Counted from the stretch's first letter, positions 1-8,349 are shown. The stretch: DNA of 15,167 nt from Schleiferiaceae bacterium (GCA_025210575.1 JAOARK010000503.1:1-15167), one strand, 5' to 3'. Numbers and translations are program-made. The notes: generated by a model from the letters alone, not told the origin.

Positions 1-1320
1 ATCATAAAGAGCGGCATATCCCACAGCTGTATTGTTAATTGCCCCTGTATTTGAATAAAGAGCGTTGGTACCTATTGCAACGTTATAATATCCCGTGGTA
101 TTCTTGTTAAGTGCAGAATGTCCAATACCCACATTAAAGTTCGAAGAGTGATCATCTGCGTCTCCGGCATATTGTCCAACAAATACAGAACCTCCTGTAC
201 CAGTTTGATAGATTTGACCGGCCACTTCTAGTTTGGCACCAGGACTTGAAGTACCAATTCCTATGCTATCATTGATGTTGTATACAAAGTTTCCATTTTT
301 TAGCCAATGACCTCCCATGTTCACAGCATTTTGCCATGAAGCTCTCCCCAAAGCATCTGATACAAGGACTTTGCCTTGTCCTGCACCGTTTGTAAGTCTT
401 ATGCTTTCTGCCATGACACCACCATTTACATGAAGCATAGAATCTGGTTTTTGCCACCATTTCATTCCGATAGCAACTCTATTATCTTTAAATATTTTCA
501 AAGGATTATACCCACTTCCTCCTGAAAAGAAGCGCATAGAAGAATCAGAATAGACATCAATGTTCCAGGCATCTGTAGAAGTACCCGAATAATCAAATCT
601 CTGATGTAATCTAATCTGACCTCCCTCAAAAGAACCTAAATCTGGGGCAATGGCAAGTAACCCTCTGAATTTGCTTCTCCCACTAACATCTAATACTGCA
701 GTAGGAGCATTTAGACCAATCCCAATGCTGTCTTGAACATTATATACATAATTACCTGCCGTGTCCCAAGGAGAGAATGCGTTACTCAGACCAGACAAAT
801 CTGTAGATACAGAACCTCCGGCATCTTGTATTGACAACATTGTCCCAATGAGCTGCACTGAGTGATTTATTTCATTCATTGGATCTGCATCTGCATCATC
901 TAATCCACCAAAAACTGTATCTGCGCTATTGGCATGTAAGGCATAGGGAACACTTAAAAATTGAGTTGTACCTGATATAGTGTAATTGCTGCCACCAAGT
1001 GGATCAATTTCTGACCTCAAGTAATAGGTACCATTAGACCAGTTAATAGAATTAATATCTCCAGTAAAATTGGACCCGTCCCCTATGATTAGGCTCACCA
1101 GTCCATTTGTATTTGTTATAGGAGAGTGTGTTTCTGCAAAAACTATATTTCCTGTTGGCGAACCTTGAAGGATGCTGATTTTAACACCTATAGAACTATT
1201 AGTTACAAGTGCGTTGTTGGCATCCCGAACAACGGCTTGAAAACTCATTTTGTCAGGAGTCTGGGCAAGGACCAATACAGTGATCAAAACCCCAAGAATT
1301 GATAAGGTCAACTTTTTCAT
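1..1320 (-). CDS. Tail-fibre/YadA-head-like secreted surface protein (3' end beyond window)
   Basis: The first 440 residues of a longer protein are present; the reading frame is still open at base 1. It begins with a signal peptide (MKKLTLSILGVLITVLVLAQ). Residues ~20-125 resemble the N-terminal domain often seen on Bacteroidota tail-fibre-domain proteins (MSFQAVVRDANNALVT, then SVPYALHAN at its end). Two copies of a unit with the core VYNxxDSIGIG...P.A.L.V follow at ~188-215 and ~342-370. From ~395 the chain changes to short repeats of the type NVGIGHSALN / NVAIGTNALY / NTAVGYAALY, like the left-handed beta-roll of trimeric autotransporter heads. A C-terminal S74 chaperone domain is common in such proteins but would lie outside the window. 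The ATG is 2 bases past the stop of the upstream T9SS gene, so translation is probably coupled. Likely cell-surface, with structural or adhesive role inferred; family assignment by motif recognition only. Confidence 0.85.
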   Translation of the reverse strand, partial: MKKLTLSILGVLITVLVLAQTPDKMSFQAVVRDANNALVTNSSIGVKISILQGSPTGNIVFAETHSPITNTNGLVSLIIGDGSNFTGDINSINWSNGTYYLRSEIDPLGGSNYTISGTTQFLSVPYALHANSADTVFGGLDDADADPMNEINHSVQLIGTMLSIQDAGGSVSTDLSGLSNAFSPWDTAGNYVYNVQDSIGIGLNAPTAVLDVSGRSKFRGLLAIAPDLGSFEGGQIRLHQRFDYSGTSTDAWNIDVYSDSSMRFFSGGSGYNPLKIFKDNRVAIGMKWWQKPDSMLHVNGGVMAESIRLTNGAGQGKVLVSDALGRASWQNAVNMGGHWLKNGNFVYNINDSIGIGTSSPGAKLEVAGQIYQTGTGGSVFVGQYAGDADDHSSNFNVGIGHSALNKNTTGYYNVAIGTNALYSNTGAINNTAVGYAALYD

Positions 1321-1322
1321 GG

Positions 1323-1796
1323 TCATTGGTTTTTAATGATTTTAAAGGACTGAACTACTTCACCATTTTTAATTACAGTTAGGAAATAGATCGCATCAGC
1401 TAAATGAGACATTTCTATTTCGGTTTCTGTTTGCTGAATAGAGTTCTTTATAAGTTCCTTTCCTCTGCTATCAGTGAGTAAATAAGAATAACATTTAATA
1501 CCTCGAGTTTTTAGCGTAAGAACAACATTGTTAACCGTTGGGTTAGGCAATGCAGAAACAGATAGTTGCGGGAGTTCATTTTCAAGAGTTGAAATATTGA
1601 AAAACTCGTAGGGCTGTTGCACGCCTAGATTTAGGTTTCCGGTATTACTGGTTTGAGAAGTGTAATCAATTTGGCCAATAGAATAGGAAACTTTACCTCC
1701 CAATCCATTTGCTTCTCCACCTGTTGAATTTATACTTGATTGAGAGAAAGCAATTACCGAAACCAGAAATGCTAAGGTTGAGCTAAGTGTTTTCAT
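1323..1796 (-). CDS. Small T9SS-sorted secreted protein (157 aa)
   Basis: The protein has a signal peptide (MKTLSSTLAFLVSVIAFSQ). A short Gly/Asn-rich region (STGGEANGLGGKVSYSIGQ ... LGVQQPYEF) recalls a family often found beside tail-fibre-like genes in Bacteroidota. The C-terminal ~80 residues have the features of a T9SS type A sorting domain: ALPNPTVNNVVLTL, then YFLTVIKNGEVVQSFKIIKNQ at the end. A TTG three codons upstream would also be in frame, but the ATG at 1794-1796 is preferred because it gives a clean signal peptide and places the leader octamer ATCTAAAA at -18, as in neighbouring genes. It is the first gene of a two-gene operon with the partial gene at 1-1320. The specific function is unknown; it may be a partner or anchor for the downstream surface protein. 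Confidence 0.85.
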   Translation of the reverse strand: MKTLSSTLAFLVSVIAFSQSSINSTGGEANGLGGKVSYSIGQIDYTSQTSNTGNLNLGVQQPYEFFNISTLENELPQLSVSALPNPTVNNVVLTLKTRGIKCYSYLLTDSRGKELIKNSIQQTETEIEMSHLADAIYFLTVIKNGEVVQSFKIIKNQ

Positions 1797-1818
1797 CGGT
1801 TTCAATTTTTAGATACTT

Positions 1819-1865
1819 TAAAATTGAAAAGAATAAATACCGATTCATAGAGGGAAAACCCCTAA
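1819..1865 (-). promoter_or_regulatory. Promoter with repeated GGGGTTTTCCC operator, copy A
   Basis: On the minus strand the element TTAGGGGTTTTC + CCTCTATGAA occupies 1865-1844. It contains the near-perfect dyad TAGGGG-TTTTC-CCTCTA (one mismatch). After 17 bases comes CAATTTTA (1826-1819), similar to the Bacteroidota -7 box TAnnTTTG. The dyad centre would then sit near -41, a typical position for an activator that replaces a weak -33 element. The ATG at 1796 is 47 bases past the element. The same 22-bp element recurs at 7606-7627 and 7986-8007 with the same layout. Confidence 0.7.
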
Positions 1866-1869
1866 TAGA

Positions 1870-1900
1870 AAAACAAAAAGGGCTCTATTAAAGGGCCCTT
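1870..1900 (-). terminator. Terminator after the 1879-aa surface protein gene
   Basis: On the minus strand AAGGGC (1900-1895) pairs with GCCCTT (1883-1878) across an 11-base loop and is followed by TTTGTTTTT, a T-rich tail (1877-1869). It lies 19 bases past the stop codon of the 1920-7559 gene and just before operator copy A, so it separates the two transcription units. Confidence 0.7.
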
Positions 1901-1919
1901 AGTTTTGTGTTAATCTACT

Positions 1920-4900
1920 TTAATGAATAGTGATTCTTTTATGTACAGATTCTTCTCCAATCAGTACCCTTAAAATATAAACCCCTGGTGCAAGGTTATT
2001 GATGTGAACATCTTTTATGATATTCCCAGAGATGCGACCAAGCTGCTCAAAGTAGACTATATCGCCTGCTAAAGAAAACAAAGTGAATTCTGAAGGCTGT
2101 ATTCCTTCTACAGTAAAAGCAATTCTAAACTCACCTTCATTTGGATTTGGATAAACATTCAAAGTTCTTTTCAAAAGAGATTCTTGAATGCCTATTCCTT
2201 GAACCAATACCGCTTGAACTATGGAATCTTCGCCACAATCATTATAGGCATATAGAGTTACTTGGTACGTACCGTTGGCTGTATAAGTATGTATAATTGG
2301 CGACCCATGGCCTTGATGTCCATCTCCAAAGTCCAAATAAACAGAATCTGTTTTACTTGAAGATCCAGCATTAAAATCTACAGTTAATGAAGATGTATCT
2401 GGCAGACCAACAACATAAGAGAATTGAGCATTTGGATAGGGATGAGTATAGATGTTGATAGATGTATCAGGTTTTGTACACTCAAAAACTCCTGGATTGT
2501 GATAAACGCGAATGATTTCGTTAGAATAAATAGGTTTTGTCCAGAAAGTTCCTTGAGAGGAAGTGTTGGCAATAGTATCATTATTCAATGTCCAAATAAA
2601 AGAGCCTGATGTAAAATTTGTGGCCTTTAACAAAACTGAATCTCCGGGGCAAATAGAATCTACATTGATTGTAACATTTATGGTTTCGTTGTTGAATACA
2701 TAAATTTCTGCAAAAGCAGTATCGTTAGCCTGTATAGTATCGTTTAATACACTACCGATTAGTGTGATTCCTTGAGTTCCAGGTAGAGCATTTACAGTTG
2801 TGCCAATTAGTATAGTATCGCTAGTAAATGGAGGCAGACTAGGATTTTTTTGAACGGTTAACGTTTGACCAAATACCAATAAATCAAAATTAGCGGTGTG
2901 AATCGTATCCATTCCATTATTATAGATCTCCGCCTCAACCTGGATCGGATAACCTTCACATTTGAAAGTACTATCGATCAAAATAGAAACCGTATTCAAG
3001 TCAATATTGGCAATGTCAAATTCATCGGCCCCTATATCTACATGGGCGGCAAATGGAGATGGGCGTATATCTCCATCAATGTCATGAGAAGGGCTACTCG
3101 TGTTATCTCCCATATCGTTGGCCAAAGGCCCTTTAACATGAAGATCGGTTGCAGAATAGAAAATAGGGTCTCCTTCTAAGGAGTGGATATTTTGTGTTGT
3201 AAAACTGCTCTGCAAACCAGCAAGATCAAAGAATGGGTCGCCTTGCATTCTTACCAAAGTACTTGATGCACTAAAGTATATGTTGTAATCAAAAACAGAA
3301 CTTCCGTAATTAAATGCATCTAAGGGAGTATTTCCTGCCAGAATATTGTTTTTAGCAGAAACTTTGGAGCTTTGAACAACTAACCCAGAAGCGGCATTCA
3401 CTGAGTTATTCGTAATAACTACATTATCTAAGTAATAGGAATAGATTCCTTCCCATGCGCTGGTAACCATATTATTGGTAATACGAGAACCAGCTACGTC
3501 TATTGGGTAATTATAACCCCACCAATATGTTTGCTGCCTAACCCAAATTCCTCGTCTGGGAGCATTTTGAATATTATTCTCTTCAATCGCAAACCTATAA
3601 GGGTTATAGAGTTGAATACCACAATTGATAAACGTATTTTGTTTAAAAGTGTCGAAAAAGCTATGTCCGCTAACGATACCGTACCAATGAGTGTTTTTAA
3701 AGATGTTTGAATCAATTTGACTGTACCAATTGCCACCCATTTGTAAATTTACGTTGGCACCTTCAAATTCATTGTTTTTAATTGTTAAGTATCTAGAGTT
3801 GTTTGCTTCGATACAAGCGTAGTTAGTAGGGTGCGCCTTAAAGTAGCATTTAGTGAATTCAACGTGTTTGGTATTTCTAACCTTCACTACCATGTAGTCC
3901 CAATTGTCAAAGAATATATTCTCAAATCTCACATATTCTGTTTTCAATAAATCAAATATGGCAACGTTAGGAGTGTTATTCAACAACATACTTTGTAGAT
4001 GCCCTGAACCAATAAATGTGATGGTGTTTAAGGAATCTGCACCTGTAATTTTCCCAAGGTTATAATTCCCTGTAAAATTACCAGCTGCCAGTTGAAATAC
4101 TACAGAAGAGTCAATTCCACAACCTTTTAAGGCCTGAATAGCTTCGGCTATTGAAGTGAAATTCTTGGGGCCAGGAGTACCTCTTATAGTGTATAACCCC
4201 TTTATTGGGCCACCACATGAAGTGTTGAAGGTGATCGGCCCAACCCATTCTGAATTACAAGAATCCTTAAGATAAACATCGTAAACGGTATTATGAGTTA
4301 GTCCAGTAAGTGTATCACTTAAATGGATTATACCTTTTTTGTATTTTGCTACCACAGCGCTATCTGGGTCAAATCCTTTTAAGCCATAAGCCAATTCAAA
4401 AGAACTACCATATGTGGTTTCCCAAGAAAATGAGGCAGATGTGGTAGTTGCACTTTCTAATGTGAATTTTCTGGGTTTGTAACAATGGGGTATATCCTTA
4501 ATTTCAATATCGTCAATAAAAGTTTCAGAAATTGTGTTCAATGCCTTTATGGCTACCACCCCTAAATAAGAGTCAGTAAAATTGTATCCTGATGCAGAAT
4601 CAATGAAAATCTCGTAGTTGATGTAGCCTGTAAAATAATTGGGCCTGCTAATGGTGTCAATAATGTTCATTGTGGTTATATCATCCGGATCACCAAAAGA
4701 AGCAACATAAAGATCTTGACCTGAGCCTCCTTTAATGTATAAAGACATCATTTTATCAGCGTTGGTCAGGTCTTTAATTTTTGGCGATATCAGTGCCACT
4801 GTGTCCTTTAAAGGCACATTGTGCCACATTAAAATGTAATAAGAATTAGAATTTGATCTGCTTAGACCATTAGATTGGTACACGGTCCCATTAGAAATGG

Positions 4901-7559
4901 AAAGTGGGTTGGTTTGATATGTCCAGCATAATGGAGCTTCCTTTCCATTAGAATTAGGTGCATCAAAATTCTCTGTGTAAGGCGTTGAAAACTCGTTACA
5001 ATGTGTGCTAAAAGAAAACGGTCCTACCCAATCTGAACTTGTGGCTGTGGGGCAGTTGTTTAAAATGTAATAATCATAAAAGGTTCCTGATTGCAAATTG
5101 GTAAAAGCATGTTGTGTTGAATAACTAGTATCTAAACTTCCACCTCCAAGCCCCATTCCACTTAAACCAATTTGAAGAATAAATTCCTGACCATATTTAC
5201 TATCCCATTCAATGGTAGCGCTGTTAGTTGTTTTGCTTACAAGTCTAGGGTTTAAGGGATGAAAGCAACTATCGATCTGTCGTACTTCAATGTCGTCTAA
5301 GAAGATAGCATGATTGGTAGAATGAAGAAGTGACGTAAATGCAATGTGTTGATCTAGACCATTGTAAAGAGAAGATGAATCTAAATAGACTACATGTTTT
5401 TTTGAAGTTTTTTTTATGAGAATGGTATCTAGCGGATGGAAAGTATTCGTATCTGAAGGATTTGTCATCGTACCTACGATCAATAAGTTGGTATTAGCAT
5501 ATCCAGAATTGGCAATAAAACTAAGTTGATTGTGATTTGAAACAAGTTCTTCGATTCTAGGTGAAAACACAAAGTTTGTCTGACTGCCGTTATAACTACT
5601 TTGTCCAAAAGAAAGCCATTTTCCATTGCCGTTATAATCATTGCGAATCAATGAGAGGTTTCCAACATTATTTCTTGTACTTCCCCAACAGCTTGAATTC
5701 AATAAGTCATTTAAATTAACATACATTGGTGGTACACTAAAATCTTCAAAGTAGGGTAGGGTGTAATTTCCGCATTGGGTTTTGAATTCTACAGGGCCAA
5801 CCCAGCCAGATACAGAATCATTGGGAAGGCAGTTGTTTTGAATATACGCATGATAGATTACACCTGGGCTTAATCCAAACAATGTAAAGTTACTGCTAGT
5901 GGCGGTATCATTATTTCCATTTCCTAAAACGAAGGATGCTGTATCCCATTGGATGATGAAACTCGACCCAGTGCTTAGTAGCGAGATGTCAATAGTAGAA
6001 TCCGTTGGATTGAATGCATTGATGTTTTTTGGTTTTGGGCATTTTGGCATACGTTTTACACTAATGTCCGTAATGAAGATATATTGAGGTTCTAACCAAT
6101 TCGTTTCATTTGAATAACTAAAGGCTATGTGTGTTCCCGTAACTGCATTGCCGTGAGCACTATCTAAGTAAAAAGAAAAATTACTGGGTGCATTTTTTAG
6201 GATTATAGTATCGAAAGGCATAAACGCATTCAAATCATTTGGATCTGTAGTTGTACCTACAATCAAATTCCCCTGACTACCATAGCAAATGGTCCCAGTA
6301 AAATCGGGAGTCTGATTTTCACCATCAAAGCATGTTGAATAATGACTTGCCGTAAATGAAAGTTCAATATTACCGCTATCTAAACCAATAATGGGAGGAG
6401 AACTGATTACAGTAGTGTCAAAGTTAAATGCGCTGTTAATGAAAAGAGAAGGAACAGGATTGTTGCCATACCAATTTCTTGTGATGGCCGCAATTGGATA
6501 GTTTACAGGAGATGTCAGTTGGTTTGAATTCACCATGTTTGAAGATACTCCAGTCCAACAATCAATTAAACTAAATTGAGCTGATCCAAGATTTGTTGGT
6601 ATTTGACTAAAATCTTGATGGTAAGGAATGGTGTAGGAACTGCAAGGTGTGACTAGGCTAATTGGGCCAAGAGTATCGCTAAAACCTAAAGCGCAAGTGC
6701 TTACGAGGTAAATATCATAGTGCCTTCCTGGGGCCAAATTATATAGGATGACGTTATTACTATTTGTATCGATAAATTGGCTATTGCTATCAGGTTTAAA
6801 ACCATGAGTACCATAGATTATTCTGCTATTTGAACTTCCTGTTGCATTCGTCCAGCTCAGACTTACCTGAGCGGATTGAATATTTAAACTTTTAAAGTTG
6901 CTAGGTGTTGCACACGGTGCTTTTTCTTGAATTACAATGTCATCTATGGCAATGTCACTGGTGGTATTTCCAATTTTTCCTTTAAATTGAACAATAATAG
7001 AATCTCCAGCGAACATGCCCAGATCCACAAAAGCTTTTAAATAGTTACTGGTGTTTAGCAGCTGCTGTTGACCTTGAGCTTCCCACAATTTATAATACCA
7101 TGCCGTACCATCAAAAACATCCACTTGAAGGCTGCCCATATTGCTTCCGAACATGTGATACCAGAAGGAGAGATTTGGATTGCTGGTAGAATCAACGTAG
7201 ATAACTGGAGAATAGAAAGTCGCAGAATCTCCGATACTTGCACTAGATCCACTTGATTCTAAGTAAATGTAATTTTCGTTCCACGAGTGAAAGATGGAGT
7301 AAACATGACCTTTTGAAGGACCTGTAGCAGAAGTTGGGGTTGCTCCGGTATGAACACGCCAATTGATTGAGGATGAGGAAGAGCTTTGACCAGCTATCCA
7401 ACAATTATTCAAAAAATGCGACCCAGAACTATTGAAAGTAGTTTCATCATTAAAATTGACTGAAATGGGCAGACTATCTAAACAGGAAGTTTGGGCGTGA
7501 GACTTGGCGTAAAAAAATGAAAAGAAAATTAAGATGAGATTTATGGTTGAGGTTTTCAT
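1920..7559 (-). CDS. Giant modular T9SS surface protein (1879 aa; MAM, FN3, beta-helix, PKD)
   Basis: Signal peptide at residues 1-23 (ends KSHAQ). Residues ~25-215 look like a MAM/jelly-roll domain (ends IAIDDIVIQE), followed by an FN3-like domain (~215-305). Three related units follow at ~306-595, ~596-856 and ~858-1113, each a jelly-roll part opening with [ST].PY..[DN]F and ending in a DI.V/DDIEV-type strand, then an FN3-like part ending WVGP...F.T.C. Residues ~1130-1515 form a right-handed parallel beta-helix with many N-rich turns, ending DIGADEF. Then come a CARDB/Ig-like stretch (~1520-1730), a PKD domain (~1738-1785, LDFGDG...HTYTANGTYQVTL) and a T9SS type A sorting domain (~1799-1879, LNVYPNPNEGEF...GVYILRV). 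ATG at 7557-7559 is chosen over an upstream TTG, which would run through the promoter and lack a proper signal peptide. Probably an outer-surface adhesin or polysaccharide-binding protein; no catalytic motif can be assigned. Confidence 0.92.
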   Translation of the reverse strand: MKTSTINLILIFFSFFYAKSHAQTSCLDSLPISVNFNDETTFNSSGSHFLNNCWIAGQSSSSSSINWRVHTGATPTSATGPSKGHVYSIFHSWNENYIYLESSGSSASIGDSATFYSPVIYVDSTSNPNLSFWYHMFGSNMGSLQVDVFDGTAWYYKLWEAQGQQQLLNTSNYLKAFVDLGMFAGDSIIVQFKGKIGNTTSDIAIDDIVIQEKAPCATPSNFKSLNIQSAQVSLSWTNATGSSNSRIIYGTHGFKPDSNSQFIDTNSNNVILYNLAPGRHYDIYLVSTCALGFSDTLGPISLVTPCSSYTIPYHQDFSQIPTNLGSAQFSLIDCWTGVSSNMVNSNQLTSPVNYPIAAITRNWYGNNPVPSLFINSAFNFDTTVISSPPIIGLDSGNIELSFTASHYSTCFDGENQTPDFTGTICYGSQGNLIVGTTTDPNDLNAFMPFDTIILKNAPSNFSFYLDSAHGNAVTGTHIAFSYSNETNWLEPQYIFITDISVKRMPKCPKPKNINAFNPTDSTIDISLLSTGSSFIIQWDTASFVLGNGNNDTATSSNFTLFGLSPGVIYHAYIQNNCLPNDSVSGWVGPVEFKTQCGNYTLPYFEDFSVPPMYVNLNDLLNSSCWGSTRNNVGNLSLIRNDYNGNGKWLSFGQSSYNGSQTNFVFSPRIEELVSNHNQLSFIANSGYANTNLLIVGTMTNPSDTNTFHPLDTILIKKTSKKHVVYLDSSSLYNGLDQHIAFTSLLHSTNHAIFLDDIEVRQIDSCFHPLNPRLVSKTTNSATIEWDSKYGQEFILQIGLSGMGLGGGSLDTSYSTQHAFTNLQSGTFYDYYILNNCPTATSSDWVGPFSFSTHCNEFSTPYTENFDAPNSNGKEAPLCWTYQTNPLSISNGTVYQSNGLSRSNSNSYYILMWHNVPLKDTVALISPKIKDLTNADKMMSLYIKGGSGQDLYVASFGDPDDITTMNIIDTISRPNYFTGYINYEIFIDSASGYNFTDSYLGVVAIKALNTISETFIDDIEIKDIPHCYKPRKFTLESATTTSASFSWETTYGSSFELAYGLKGFDPDSAVVAKYKKGIIHLSDTLTGLTHNTVYDVYLKDSCNSEWVGPITFNTSCGGPIKGLYTIRGTPGPKNFTSIAEAIQALKGCGIDSSVVFQLAAGNFTGNYNLGKITGADSLNTITFIGSGHLQSMLLNNTPNVAIFDLLKTEYVRFENIFFDNWDYMVVKVRNTKHVEFTKCYFKAHPTNYACIEANNSRYLTIKNNEFEGANVNLQMGGNWYSQIDSNIFKNTHWYGIVSGHSFFDTFKQNTFINCGIQLYNPYRFAIEENNIQNAPRRGIWVRQQTYWWGYNYPIDVAGSRITNNMVTSAWEGIYSYYLDNVVITNNSVNAASGLVVQSSKVSAKNNILAGNTPLDAFNYGSSVFDYNIYFSASSTLVRMQGDPFFDLAGLQSSFTTQNIHSLEGDPIFYSATDLHVKGPLANDMGDNTSSPSHDIDGDIRPSPFAAHVDIGADEFDIANIDLNTVSILIDSTFKCEGYPIQVEAEIYNNGMDTIHTANFDLLVFGQTLTVQKNPSLPPFTSDTILIGTTVNALPGTQGITLIGSVLNDTIQANDTAFAEIYVFNNETINVTINVDSICPGDSVLLKATNFTSGSFIWTLNNDTIANTSSQGTFWTKPIYSNEIIRVYHNPGVFECTKPDTSINIYTHPYPNAQFSYVVGLPDTSSLTVDFNAGSSSKTDSVYLDFGDGHQGHGSPIIHTYTANGTYQVTLYAYNDCGEDSIVQAVLVQGIGIQESLLKRTLNVYPNPNEGEFRIAFTVEGIQPSEFTLFSLAGDIVYFEQLGRISGNIIKDVHINNLAPGVYILRVLIGEESVHKRITIH

Positions 7560-7580
7560 TGGTCTCAGTTTTAGATTAAT

Positions 7581-7627
7581 CAAAGTTGAGAATCTCAAAA
7601 ATCAATTCATAGAGGGAAAACCCCTAA
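7581..7627 (-). promoter_or_regulatory. Promoter with repeated GGGGTTTTCCC operator, copy B
   Basis: The minus-strand element (7627-7606) is identical to copy A over 22 bases. Seventeen bases downstream is CAACTTTG (7588-7581), one mismatch from TAnnTTTG. The ATG of the 1879-aa protein (7559) is 46 bases past the element, and the leader octamer ATCTAAAA begins at -17. Identity outside any coding region, together with fixed spacing, argues for a protein-binding site. Confidence 0.72.
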
Positions 7628-7714
7628 AAGGTTCACTGATTTTGAAAATTTGAACAGAGAAGAATTCGAATTAATCTTGACGTCCAACAATTAGAAAAGT
7701 CATGTTACCTTTTG

Positions 7715-7939
7715 TTAATAGGTAGTCTGCTGCACAATATAATTTGGAAGAATCCCAACCCTATTATCGTTTATAGTAGCATTGGATTGAACTGCTCCAT
7801 AAAGACTATAAAGGGCTCGATCGGAGTCCGAAGGTATACATGCTTTCCAATTGTGGAGGTAGGTGACACAGTAGGTTAGGTTTGAAAAGAAATCAAAACA
7901 ACGCTTTAGGATATTCAAAACTGGTGTGAGGCGTGTCAT
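7715..7939 (-). CDS. Small orphan ORF (74 aa) behind the third operator copy
   Basis: I recognise no family. The predicted protein begins MTRLTPVLNILKRCFDFFSN and ends PNYIVQQTTY. It has three Cys residues and no signal peptide, membrane segment or sorting domain, unlike the other two units behind this operator. Evidence that it is expressed comes from context: operator copy C lies 46 bases before its ATG, a -7-like box sits at the conserved distance, and the 14-base leader ATCTAAAAATTGAA immediately upstream is identical to that of the 157-aa T9SS gene. The coding sequence itself carries little evidence of selection that I can see, so the transcript could instead be a regulatory RNA or a decayed gene. 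No clear terminator follows before operator copy B. Confidence 0.45.
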   Translation of the reverse strand: MTRLTPVLNILKRCFDFFSNLTYCVTYLHNWKACIPSDSDRALYSLYGAVQSNATINDNRVGILPNYIVQQTTY

Positions 7940-7960
7940 TAATTCAATTTTTAGATTCGG

Positions 7961-8007
7961 TAAATATTAGACCTCCTAAAAACATTTCATAGGGGGAAAA
8001 CCCCTAA
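7961..8007 (-). promoter_or_regulatory. Promoter with repeated GGGGTTTTCCC operator, copy C
   Basis: The minus-strand element (8007-7986) differs from copies A and B by one base, T to C. That change makes the dyad perfect: TAGGGG-TTTTC-CCCCTA, with 6-bp arms 11 bp apart centre to centre. AATATTTA (7968-7961) occupies the -7 position with the same 17-base spacing. It starts 24 bases past the stop codon of the HPt gene, with no recognisable terminator between them, so read-through from the regulator operon is possible. Confidence 0.7.
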
Positions 8008-8031
8008 TCTAATGATGAATTGTAATGATTA

Positions 8032-8349
8032 TTACGCCTCTAATTCTTTTAAGTTTTTTTTCATCATCGCCAGCAAAGCGGTTGCTTGAGTTGGAACAGC
8101 ATCTAGATTTTGTTTCAAATCAATATTGCTTTCAATCTCATTTGCAAGTGTCCACAGCTCCGAAAGCTCAAAGAGTGTAAATATGGGTTTGGCGGTATGA
8201 ATTGTAGTTCTAATGGTCAGAAGGTCGTTTGTCTCAATTCCAGCTCTCAAGTCCTTTTCAAATTCAGCCACACTGCTTTTATACATATCAATGTACACTC
8301 GCATCCGCGACTCGTTTCCACCTGTCAACTCCTTAAGTTTAGTCAACAT
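8032..8349 (-). CDS. Stand-alone histidine phosphotransfer (HPt) domain protein
   Basis: A 105-residue protein of the size and helical character of a single HPt domain. The likely phospho-accepting histidine is His51 in TIHTAKPIF, with Lys54 in the H-x-x-K arrangement typical of the family; long amphipathic helices flank it. HPt proteins carry phosphoryl groups between receiver domains in His-Asp relays, in the cytoplasm. The start chosen is ATG at 8347-8349 (MLTKLKELTG); longer in-frame extensions would only reach back into the regulator gene. It overlaps the response regulator's 3' end by 11 bases, so the two are almost certainly co-translated and probably act in one relay. No histidine kinase is encoded in this window. 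Family call rests on the motif and the context; moderate certainty. Confidence 0.75.
   Translation of the reverse strand: MLTKLKELTGGNESRMRVYIDMYKSSVAEFEKDLRAGIETNDLLTIRTTIHTAKPIFTLFELSELWTLANEIESNIDLKQNLDAVPTQATALLAMMKKNLKELEA

Noticed and set aside
269..460. 63-aa minus-strand ORF
   Set aside because: It is out of frame inside the tail-fibre-like gene, which is continuous from 1320 to the window edge.
2424..3179. Plus-strand ORFs of 61 and 93 aa
   Set aside because: They are antisense shadows of the giant T9SS protein, whose frame is continuous and carries recognisable domains.
7681..7770. Second frame after 7740 reading like a protein end (WDSSKLYCAADYLL...)
   Set aside because: It has no start, and stop codons stand immediately upstream in the same frame. 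It might be a trace of a frameshift in the 74-aa ORF, but a single sequence cannot show this.
8008..8031. Terminator between the HPt gene and operator copy C
   Set aside because: Only imperfect TAATGAT repeats are present; there is no stem followed by a T-run.
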